Assembly (NCBI GenBank): GCA_031552825.1
Contig: JAVBMD010000013.1
Span: forward strand, 15,461-79,460
Direction of reading: 5' to 3'
From: WQXF01 sp031552825
GTDB lineage: Bacteria; Bacillota; Clostridia; Christensenellales; Aristaeellaceae
DNA: 64,000 nucleotides
Position 1 is the stretch's first letter, and each line of letters starts with the position of its first letter. The position numbers were made by a program, and so were the translations under genes. This document shows, piece by piece, positions 35,101-47,100 of the stretch. The notes under the pieces are model-generated. The model had not been told where the DNA came from and searched no databases. It was given only the letters and a program-made list of their open reading frames with translations.

Positions 35101-38100
35101 CGAAGCCGCTGGGCGCCTTGACTTCCTCGACCTCGTACACGCCGGTGGGCAGGCCGTCGATGGTGGCGATGCCGCTGGCGCCCAGCACCACGCGCAGCAC
35201 CTTGTTCGCGCCCTCGGTTTCCACCGTCACGCCGGAAGGCGGCGCGGTAAAGTTGGTGATGAAGTGCGCCCACGCGCCGGTGGCCGCCACCGTGCTCTTG
35301 TTGCGCACGATGAACTCCGCGCCGGTCTGCGGGTTCTTGCCCTCGGCATCGACCTTGCAGATGCGCAGCGCGCCGTCGGCGTACATATCGGTGATCTTGC
35401 CGAAGTACTTCTCCAGCTTGGAGGCGTCGGTTCCGGTCATGGCGGTGGCGGTGAAGTTGTAGCTATAGAGCTGCGTCTTGTTATCCACCGCGAAGGATAC
35501 CGGCGTGAAGCTGATCTGATAGCCGGTGGGCGCGGCCAGCTCCACGAGGTAGTAGGTGCCGGGCACCAGCAGCTTGGCGGAGGAGGCCGAGGTGGCCTTT
35601 CCGTCCGCGCCGGTGGTGAGCACGATGTAGGCGTTGGCCTCCACGCGATTTGCCGCGCCCTTGTCATACTCGGCCTTGGTGAAGATGCCGAACTTGACGC
35701 CGGACAGCTTGGTAGTGCCGGTAACGTCGGTCTTTTCGACGATCACCACCACCTTGGCATCGGTGAAGGAGGCGAGATCGTAGGTATGCTGCGCGCTGGC
35801 CACGGAGACCGTCACGGTCTTCTTGGCCGGGTTGGCGAGGGCGTATCCCTCCGGCGCGACGACCTCTGTCACGTCGTAGCTGCCGACCGGCAGGTTCGCG
35901 ATATCCAGCGTACCGGCGGCGGGCAGCGTCACGTGCAGGCTATCCTTGGGGTAGCCGTTCGGATCGCTGTCGCCCACGATGCGCAGGCCGGAGGGCATCG
36001 TGCCCTTGCGCAGGTCGGCCAAATAGTTGGCCCACGCGGCGGGAATCTTGAGGGTATTGGGCGTCACGAGGAACTGCGCGGGGCCGATCTTGGCATTGCT
36101 CTCATTCAGTTTCTCGATGCGCAGCGTGCCCAGCGCCGAATCGTTGACGATGGCGGGGTGCGCGTCGTCAAACGTGCCGCCGGTGGTCTGCTGCTCGCCG
36201 GTGAAGTGGATGAAGTACTTGGTCTGCGTCGCGGTCACCGTGAAGGTGAACTTGGTGGTCAGCAGACTGTAGCCGGAGGGCGCGCTGGTCTCGATCAGGT
36301 AGTAATCGCCCGGAGCCAGCAGCGTTCCGGCGGCCATCTCTGCGTAACCGGTGGCGCCGGTGGTGAGGGTGAACAGCGGGGCGACCGAGGGATTCTGGTC
36401 ATACGCCGCCTTGCTGTAAACGCCGAACACCGCGCCAGCCAGCACCTTGCCCTGCTCATCGACCTTCTTGATCTTTAGGGTGATCTTCTGGTCGACATAG
36501 TTCAGGGTGACGGTCTTGCTGTGGCCGGTCATGGTGGCGTCCGCCGGGTCGCCAATCTTGGCGGTCTGCGCCGCCGGGGTGGGCAGCGCGTAGCCGGAAG
36601 GCGCCTTGGTCTCGGTGACGGTGTAGGTGCCGTAGGGCAGGCCGCTGAGCGTGTAGGTGCTCACAGCCGCCATCGAGATGGTAATCTTTTTGCCGGTCTT
36701 ATCGGCGGTCGCGCCGCTGGGCATGGTGGTATTCAGGAAGGCATCCCAAGCGCCGGTGACGAAGGTGGAGTTGTTGGTAATCACAAACTCCGCGCCGACG
36801 AGGCCGGTGCCGCCGGGGTTCTTCTTGGTGATGGTCAAAGAGCCGGTGGCGGTGCTGTTGCAGAAGGTATCCTTGCCGCCGGAGAGCGCCGTTTCGATGG
36901 CCTTCTCGTGGGCGGCGACGGTGGTTTGGACGGCTGTGAGCGCTACGTTGTTGCCGGTGGGCGCGGTCGCGCCGAGCAACTGCAGCGTGCGAGCATCCAC
37001 GGCGTAGTAGGTCGGCGCGGTGATCTCCTTCACGCCGTAGTCGCGGAAGTGCGACAGGCCGGTGAAGGTGAACTTGCCATCCGTGCCGGAGGTTGCGGTG
37101 GCCAGCGGGCTGCCGCTGATAGCGCCGCCAACCAAGTTGTACAGGCCGAAGGTCGCGCCCTTGAGGGCGTTGCCCGCCGCATCGGTCTTTTTGAGGGTTA
37201 CGCTGTAGGCCGGGTACACGCCGCCATCGTACCGCAGATCGTTGACATACTCGTTGTTTGCCATCGAGAAGCGGATATAGCGGCTGTTCGCGGTGGCAGG
37301 CGCGTAATTATCGGGCAGCAGGTAGGTACCCGCCGGGGCGGCGGTCAGCGCGCCGGCGTTGCTGTCGAGCGAGCGGTTCGTGCCCTGCATTCTGCCGGTC
37401 AGCGCGAAGCCGGACGGCATTTCCATCTCGATCTCGTACCAATGCTGGTTCGAGCCGACGGGGTTGCCGTCGTCGTCGGTTTTGTACGGCTTGGCCGTGA
37501 AGGTGTAGTTCTGCAACAAGCCGCTATCGCCGGAAATCGGGGTGGTGGTGGCGGCGGCGGTGGTCTGCAGCGCGGTGCTGCCGCTGAGCGTCGGCGTCCA
37601 AACGCTGCCGCTCTGCTTGAGCAGGTAATCATGCAGCGTCACGGTCATGCCCTGAATGCCGGGCTCGCCGTTGTCCTGAATGCCGTTGCCGTTCACATCC
37701 AGCCAGACCAAGTTGCCCACCTTAACGTCGCCGGGCACGATCTCGGAGCTGACGGTGCTGAACGGATAGACGCTGCTCATCCAAGAGGTGCTGAAGCGGT
37801 AGTTGAAGTTGGCGTCGTTGTTGGCCAGCGTGTAGAAGCTGCTGTTGGCGGTGGCCTGCGTCCAGAAGCGCGCCGGGTCGTTTGCGGCTTGCGCGGCATC
37901 CACCGACGGCGTCTTGCAGCCGATCGAGATGGTCAGCTCGCAAGGTTGCGCGATCGGCGTGCCCCCGGCGTATTCCAGCGAGAACGCGGTGGCCACGGCG
38001 CCCATGCCCTTGAGCTGGGCATCGATGCCGGTCCAAGTATTCTTGCCGCCGTTGGCGGAAAGGGTCAGCACGCTGCCACCGGCGCTGATGTCGGCGGCGG

Positions 38101-41100
38101 TACCCTTGAGGTAGCCGTTGATGGCCGAGGCGACGCCGGAGTAATCGCTGGCGGTCTTAACGCCGCGGTAGCGAATCACCAGCTTCATGTCCGGCGCGGT
38201 GGCGCTGGCGGGCAGCTCGGTGAAGTCCACCTTGATGCTGTCAAGCAGCGGCATCCACTTGGACGGCTGGCCGATAGGCGTCTTGGGACGGCTGCCATCG
38301 CCGATCTGCGGCATCGCGTCGGCGATGCGCAGGGTGTTGTAGGCGTGCTTACCGGGCTCCTCGGGCTCCATCATGCTCAGGATCAGGCGATAATCCACCC
38401 GGCCGCCCGCGTAGGAGCGCGCGATGTTGGAGGCGCTAAAGTCGGCGTTGTCGGCATCGCCCTTGACATACTTGCTGGCAGTGATGATGGAGATCGGCGT
38501 GACGACGTAGCGCGTAAAGTCGCGGATCACGCCCTGGATGTTGGCGCCGATGGCGGCCTTGACGGCATCGAAGAACTTGCCGGTGGTCACCGGGGGTTTG
38601 CCGGTGGAGCCATAGTCGTAGTAGACGTAGCCCTCGGCCTGTCCCTCGTAGACCAATCCCTCACGCTTGGTGGTGGCGAAGGCGTCGTTGATCTCAATGA
38701 CGTCGGCGGTGGCCGAGAGGTTTACCGGCACCACGCCGCTCATTTCGATGAGCAGCGTTTCGCCTTCGAGCAGATCGCCGGTGAAGGGGATGACGATGTA
38801 GGTATCCTGCGTGGCATCGGCGGTGGACTTGGAGCCGTCGCCGGTGTGCAGATCCGCACCGGATACCGTCTTGATGGTGCCAAGGATCAGCTCGGAATCA
38901 CCCTTGGCGCCGTTCTTAAAGGTATTGATGTTGTGGCCGTTGGTTTTGACGACCTTGTAGGTGATCGAATCGCTGGTGAAGCTGAAATCCTCCGGCAGGC
39001 GGTCGACGATGATCGGGTCGGGCATCACGGCCTTGCCGGTTATGCTGTTGGTGCGGTTGATGAGCGCGATGCTGTATTGGAACGCGGTTCCGCGCGAGGC
39101 CAGCACCGGGCTGTAGGTCAGGTTATCGGCGTTGATAACCTCGACGTATTCCTTGTTGTCCTTCTGGGTGGTCTTCTTGATGATTTCCACCTGCGCGGGC
39201 GGCGGCGGCGCGGGCACGTTGATATCGCCGTACGCGTCGTAGTGCAGCGGGGTCTTGACGGTATACTGCGGCGCGCCGTCCTCGCCCACGCCGTAGAACT
39301 CGGCGTCGATCATCGCGTCGTTGCGCAGCGCGCGGATCGGGCGCACCGGGCTGCCGCTGATCTTCCCATCGGGCTGCACGAACAGATCGGCATAGACCTG
39401 AATCTTGCCGGGGCGGAAGTTCATGCCGGGCTTGTCGTACACCACGCGGAAGGCGCGGGTATTGGCCGGGAAGGAAACGGTTTGTTCGGTGCCGAGGTTG
39501 ACGGTGCCCGCCGAGGCCCACGTGGCGGTGGTCGGGATGGTGGCGGCATCACCGGCTTGGAAGGTGATGTACTCGACGCGCGCGGTGACGGCGGTGTCCA
39601 CACCGTCCTTGGCGTACACCGAACGGCCGATGGTGATCTTGGTGAACTGGTACTTGCCGCGCACGTAGGTCGCATAGTCCAGCTGGTTGGAGGCGTTGGT
39701 GAAGTCGCTCTCCACGGCGCTGAAGCGCAGCCCCTTATCGGTGACGGTGAAGCTCTCGTACGGGAAGGGGTTGACAGAGGGAACCAGCTTGTTCTCGCTA
39801 TTGGACCACTTGGTTACGAAGTTGTCCAGCGTATACTCGGCCTTGCCCACCACGGCGGAGGGGTTGGCGGGCGCGTGACGCAGCAGCGTGTCGTCCAGCC
39901 TGGTCTTGATGGGCGTCTTGCTCAGGCCTACCGAGTTGGCGTCGTAGGCCTCGTTAAGGAACTTGACGGTCTTGTGCAGCCCGGTTTCGTCGGCCGGGTT
40001 GGTGAGGTTGATGACGATCTGCACGCCCTGTGTTTCCTTGTTGAGCATGTAGCCCGAGGGCGCCTTGGTTTCCTCGATCACGTAGTAACCGGCGTTGACG
40101 TTCTGGATGACCAGCTTGCCGGTAACCTTGGCGACGCCGTTTACCACGGTATCGCCGCTATAGGGGAAGGTGGCGATCTGCGCAGGCGACTTCTTGACGA
40201 TCTTGCCGTCCTTGAGCTCACCGGCGTAGAGCGTAAACTCGCCTTGAATCTTGGCAAGATTGTTCCATTCATCGAGGTGCTTCTCGATGGTGATGGAGCC
40301 CTTTTGCTTGTGATACGCCTTGAAATAGAGCGTGTTGGCAGCGGCGTCGGCCATCTTGTTGGGCGTGACGATGTACAGCGGGAGCCGGGTCACGCTGCCG
40401 CCGGGGGTGGTGAGCACATCCTGCTCGGTCATGGGCATGAGCGAGGAGGGCGTGCCGTCAAAGTGGTTCACGTTGGCCGCCGAGCGGAAGGTGTCGAACA
40501 CGTAGTTGGGCACATTGGCCATGTGCACCGCGTACTGATAGTTCATCGGCAGGTTGGCCCAGCTCACCTTGCCGTCGGCGGCGGTGATCTGGATGGGGTT
40601 GCTTTCGGTGGCGCCCAGATTGAACGCCTTAAGCGGCTGGAAGGGCTGATCGATGCTCTCGCGCCAGTACAGCGTGAACACCACGTTCTTAAGCGGGAAG
40701 TTGCCGTCATAGGAGGCGACGGTCTCGCCGTTGAACTTGGTGACGATGTAATCGTGCAGGATGATGGTACCGGCGTCGTTGTTGGGAACCACCACTTTGT
40801 CGACGCGCTCGGCGCTGGCGCCGATCGATACGCGGCTTGAACCGGCGTAGAGGATGACCTCGGTATACCGGGTCAGCGGATTGATGAGGTAGCCGTCGGT
40901 GGGCTTGATTTCCTCAATGACGGCCAGCAGCTTGCCGTTACCGGAGCTGGGCAGCGTCACCGCGATGGTCACCTCGCCGTTGGCGGCGGTGGTGTAGGTG
41001 CCGGTGGCTCCGGCAATGTCCTGCCGGTTGGCGGCGGCATAGCGCGCATCGCCAGTCAGCGCGGTGTTCTTGAGGGTGAAGATTTTAAACTGCGCGTTGG

Positions 41101-44100
41101 CAAGGCCGACCGGCGTGCCGGTCTTGGGCGCGTTGACCTTGCGGATGGTGACGCTGGCGCCCAGCTCGGCGTTGCCCAGCTTGAGCACCGTCAGCACATT
41201 GCCGCTGCCCTCTTGGTTGACCGTCGCCTTCCACAGGCGGGAGGTGGCGTCGAAGGGCTGGTCAAACTGCGTGTCCGGATCGAGGATCAGCACCGCGCCG
41301 GACAGGGTGGCGGTGGTCACTTCCTTCACCACATAGTTGCCCGGAGCCAGCTTGATGGCGCCGGTGTCGTAGTTGCCCGCGCTGACGCGCGACGCGTCCA
41401 CGGTGGCAACCAGCGCGCCGATGCCCTCGTTGGCGGAGCCGGTGGCCTTGTAGATGGCGAAGGTGACCTTGGGCAGGGCGTAGCCGCCGTTGTACATCGG
41501 CTCGTCGCCGACCCAAGCGACCTTCTTGACGATCTGCAGGCCGCTGCCCTTGTAGTTGACGATCTTGCCGCCGGTGCCGACGCTCTTGGTGGTGCCCGCG
41601 TCGGTCTTGGCGCTGGTGATGGTATAGACCGTGGCCGAGAGATCGTATCCGCTCGGCGCGCTATACTCCTTCAGGTAGTAAGTCTTGCCGGGGATCAGAC
41701 CGCCGATGGTCAACTCGCCGGTGGCGTTGCAGCTATAGAAGCCGTCGCTCTCGGTGGAGGCGATCTTGTCGGTGCAGGTGGAGTTGCCGTAGAGGCCAAA
41801 GCGCGCGCCCGCGAGCTTCTGATCCAAACCGTCGACCTTCTGCGTCTTGATGGAGAAGGCCTTCGGGTTGACCACCTTCACGTCGAAGCGGTTCATCTGG
41901 CTGGTCGCGTCGTACAGCGTGGAGCCGACGCGGCTGATGTAGCCGTAGGTATTGGCATCGTTGGTCGGGCTATTGAACGCGATGGTCGGCAGCGACCCGG
42001 ATGCGAAGCTGATGGTGATCGACGCGTTCAGGTTCAGGTAGCCCGAGGGGCCGGTGGTCTCGGTGAGCACGTAGGTGCCGAACTCGCTCAGATCCAGCGT
42101 GGCCACGCCGCTGGCGTTTGTGGTCACGGTGGGGGTCTTGGTGTAGGTCGCGCCGTCCTTCTTCACCGAGAACACGACGTTCGGCGCCAGCGCTTCGGCG
42201 CTGCCGTTGTCGGTGGTGTACTTGGTGATGCTCACGCGCACCTTGCGGTCGTTGACGCAGGCGTAGCGGTAGCTCAGGGCGGAAGCGCCGTCGAGCGTCT
42301 CGCGGTTATTGTTGTTCATGCCGGAGGTAGCGAACTGGCCATACGCGTTGACCACGAAGGTGAATACGTTGGTGTTCGCGGGCAGCATGAGGTTGCTCTG
42401 CGTGGCGGTTTCCACCAGATAGTAGGTGCCGGGGATCAGCGGCGTGGCAAAGATCAGCTTGCCATCGCTGCCGGTGGTCAGCGTCTCCACCAGCGTGGAG
42501 GCCGCCAACGTCGTGCCGCGGCGCAGCTCAAACTTCACGCCGGAGAGCGCGCCGCCATCGCCGCGCGCGGTCTTGGTGATGCCGATGCGGGGCAGCGGCG
42601 GGTACAGCACCTTGACCTGCATCTCGGCGCTGGTGCCGGTGAGGTTGACGGTGCCGCCGGGGATGGTGACCAGCGCTTTGCCCTGCGAGAGGTAGGCAAA
42701 CTTGGAGTCCGGCAAAGCCGGATCCTCGGTAACGCCGGTGAAGTTGACGTACTTGTTTACATCCCAGCCGGAATTGGCCACCAGCAGGTAGTAGCCCAGA
42801 TCCAGCTCGCTGAAGCTGACCTTGCCGTTCGCGTCGGCGGTCTTGGTAGCGATCAGCGTGCCCTGGGCGCCGCTTGCGTTGGAGGTATACAGCGAGTAGC
42901 TGACGCCGGGGATCAGCTTGGTGGCATTGTAAGCATCCACGCCCTGCACGACGAGATCGATCTTCTCGGCGTTGGTGACGTAGAAGGTCTGGCCGACGTT
43001 TGCAGCGGTGAGCACGCCGATCTTAATCAGCTTGGAACCCTCGCTGCTGCTGATGGTATCGCCGCTACCGGCGTTGTGGATATTGATGTATCCGGACTTG
43101 CCGGTGATCTCGGAGAGGTAATACTCCTCACCGGCGGTCAGCACCGGGGAAACCGCTAGGCCGCCCAGACCCGCCGTGGTCAGGATGATGGGCTGGTTGC
43201 TGGCGTCCTTCACGGCGGTATAGGAGGAACCGGTCTTTTTGTAAAGCTTGAACTGCACGCCGGAAAGCGTGGTCGGGAAGAAGCCGCTCAGCGAGGGCAG
43301 GCCGGGCACGTCGGCGCTGGTCAGGAAGCCTGCCATCCAGCGGCCGTACAGGCGCACCTGCTCAAACGCGTCGGAGGTCTTTGCCCTGATGGCCTTCCAC
43401 GCGTTGGAGGTGGTGCTGGCCGGCATGTAGCCGAACTTGACGACGTTGAAGTACGTATTCTTGCCCGGATCGCCGTTGACGATGGGCGTATCGAAGTAGG
43501 TATGGTTGATGCTGCTGAAATTCACTGTGGAACCGCTGGTACACGGCACATCCACATCCTGAATGGTGGTCAGCGGCTGCAAGCCGTTGGTGCCGGCGAT
43601 TTCCTCGATGCGCACGCGCACCTTATCGTCGCCGCAGGTGCCGCTATTCACCGGCGAGGCGTGCGGGAGGGTGAAGGCGGGCACGGCGGTGCCGCTGCCC
43701 GCGGCAGCCTGCGCGGCAGCTTGGCTGGTGAACAGCTTGCCCTTGTCGGCGGCGGTAAAGCGCGCCTTGTTGACGTCGATTGCCGCGCCGCCCACGCCGG
43801 TGTACGCGCCGCCGGTGGTGCGCACGAACCAGTAGTAGTTCTCTTGGCCGCTGGGGCCGAGCGGATACACCTTCCAATCGAACACGAAGAAGGAGCCGGA
43901 ATCGGCCACGCCGGAAACCACCGTGCCATTCACGTTGCGGGTGATGGTGGTGGCGTTGGTGATAAAGGAGGTGTCGTCGCCGCCGCCGGGCAGCTTGTGG
44001 GTGGTGCCGTCCTCGTTGATGTGTACCATCGAGAACCGGAAGGTGACGCCGTTCATGTCGAGCAACTGACCGGCCTTGTTGAGGTACTGCTTGCGCAGGA

Positions 44101-47100
44101 TCACGCGGCCGATGTGCCAATAGTTGCCGCCGCCGCCCACGATGTTGTCGGCGAAGGTATCGACGTTCTTCTTATCGTTGATATGCGCCGCGCCGTAAGG
44201 AGCGACATACATCTCGGCAAAGTTGTAACCCAGCTTGTTCTTAATCGCATTGGTGAAGGCCGCCGCGACGCTGTTGCTGAGGTTTTGCACCTTATCGCGC
44301 GCGGTGCGCAGCGTATTGTCAAAGGTGCTGGTGGTCAGCGCGGGCGCTTTTGCGGTGGTCATACCGAAGGGCGACGCCTTTAGCGTGGCAAACAGCGAAT
44401 CGGGCATCACGACATGCAGGCTGGCCGGGTTGGACTGCGCGGTTTCGGCCAGCGCGTACACCTTGCCGTAGGTCATCGCCGAGGTGATGAACTTGCCGTT
44501 CTCGCCGTGGATCGCGCCGGTGGTGTAATCCTGTATGGCATTCACGCCGGTGATCGAGAAGCTGCCGCCGCTGAGGGTGTAGCTGATCTCGAACAGCGTG
44601 AATTTCTGCATATCATAGCGCGAAGCCTGACCGGAGGTGTTGATGGCGTCCTTGGTCATCTCGATGCGCAGATAAGGTTTGTGGTTTTCCAAATCCGCCG
44701 TGGTGGCGACAAACATTTTCTTGACGGCATTGGGCTGGAACGCGCCGCAGCGCACCCACAAGCCATTGAGCGCGGAATCGGCCGCGCCGATCTTGGCCAG
44801 CTCGGCGGCGCTGAGCTGGTTCTCGTTGGCAGGCAGTCCGCGCAACGGGTTTGCGGTGCAGGAGCCGATGATGTGCTCATCGTCCTTGCTGAGCTGCACG
44901 ACGATATAATCGCGCTCCGCCGAGAGGTAGAAGCTATCGGAGGCGGTAAAGGTGGCCAAACCGGAACCGTCGGTGGTGCCGGTAGTCAGCAGCTTGCCGG
45001 AGGCGTTGTACAGACCGACCTTGATGCCGGAAAGCACATATTCGTCCTCGTGGCGCAGGCAGTCGACGCCCACGACCGGCACGATGATCTGGCCCTTGCG
45101 CTCGTTCTGAATGGCGATGCGCGGGCGGGTGTTGTTGCCGCCATCGGTGATCTGCAACACATCGTAGAGCGAGAAGCCGGTGGCGTATTCGTACTTGGCG
45201 TTGGTGCGCGCCTTGCGCGGGCGGCTTTGATAATCGGTGACGGCGGGGACGGCGTTGGTGTACGCCGTGGTGCCGCTGGCCTGCAACACATGGTTGCTGG
45301 CATCGTACAGCGCCATCGGGCGGGTGACGCTGCCGTCCTCGTTCTTTTGGAAGTAGCTGTCCGGCCCGGTTACAACCTCCAGCCGGTAGGAAAGCGGCTG
45401 GCCGTAGGTGGGCGAGGCGGCCACCGCGTCAAAAATCGGCACGTTGACAAAGCGATGCAGGCTGCCGCTCTGGCTGGAGGTGTAGGTGGTCGCCGGGGTG
45501 GCGACGTTGACCAGACGGTAGCTGCCGCTGTTGAGAATCTCGGTATCGGTGCTGCTTCCATCGCGGAAGAAGTTATTGAGGCTCATCAGGTCGATCTGGC
45601 CGTAGCTGTTCACCAAGTTGCGGATTTGGACGGCCTTGGTGGCGCCCGCATCGGCGGCGGCCACAGTGTACGGCCCCAGCAGCCAGCCGGAATAGGTGTT
45701 GCCGCCTACGGTGTAGGTATAGGGCTTGCGCACCGTGACAGCGGGGTTCTGCTGCGGACCCAGCGCCGGGAAGGTGCCGCTGGGGTTTTCTTCTAATATA
45801 TAGTACTCTCCCGCGGGCAGACGCCACGTGATAGCGCCGCTGGAGGTGGCGTAGCGCGCGGTGGTATTGGCCGCCGCGCCGTTGCCAAAGATGAAACCCG
45901 AACCGGCGTAGTCGTAGGGCTTATAGCCGCCCGCGCCGTCCGGTATCATGATGGTGGCGTACATCGTGCTGGTGTAGGTGGTTTCCGCGCCCGCGTTGTT
46001 CACCTGACGCTTGGTGAAGGTGAAGGTGGTGAACTTCTTGTTGGTAATCACCAGCGAGGGCTTGGTCTGGAAGCAATTGTTGTCGTCAGCGGCTGCCTTG
46101 ACGTAGTTGTTTCCGCTCCAAGCGCCTCCGGCCACGGTGAGGCTGATCGGCGCGGTGGAGCCGAAGTAGCCTGTGGGCGCGGAGGTTTCGGTCACGGTAT
46201 ACGTATTCGGCGCGACATTTGTAAAGCTGGCCACGCCGGTGGATGCCGTGGTGGCGGTGGCGATGGTGGTGGTGCCTTGCTTCAGGGTAAACACCGCGCC
46301 TGACAAGGCGGTGCTGGTGCTGTCCATATCCACTTTCTTCAGGCAAATGACGCCGTTGGGGTTCTCGAACTTGGCGTTCTTGCTCACGGTGACCGATTCG
46401 GGTACCGTAACGCTCATCGTCGTGCCCGAAAGGTCGTTGCCTACCGCCGCCGGGGCGCGCTTGTAGCCATCGGGCAGCGTCTGCGAAGTGGTGGTGGAGA
46501 TGCCCACGGTATACGTACCGGCGGGTACGCTGAAGGTAGCCTTGCCAGCCGTGCCGGAGATTTGCGCCGTCAGGTTGACGGCGGTACCGGTGGCGGTGGC
46601 GGTGCCGGTCAGGGTATAGGTCAGCGTCTTGGTGAGGTATGCGCCGGCAGGCCACGCTTGGCCGTTGATGACGGTGGTGGCGTGGGTGGCGGCGTCATGA
46701 TCCAGCGCGTAGCGCAGCGTGTTGACAACCAGTTGCGCATATTCCTTGTTCAGCGCCGATATCGCCTCGGATTCGGTCTTGCCGCGGGTCAGTGTGACCA
46801 GCTTGGGCTGCTGAATCTCATACCCGCTCTTGGCGGTCTGGATCAGCACATACTGAATCGTCGCATCGGTGACGGTGGAAGGAATGGTGACATCGGCATG
46901 CACGACGCCCGCGTTGGAGGCGTTAAAGATGAAGGTGCCATCGGTCGCGGTGTAATAGTACACCGTGGTGCCGTTCTCCAGCTTCACGCTGCTGATGCCG
47001 CTGCCCGCGCCGGGGGCGATGCGGTAAAGATTAAAGGTGAAAGTGCCGCCCTCGCCGGTGGTGCGCAGCGCGGTAGCGCCGTCAAGGTGCTTGATGCTTA

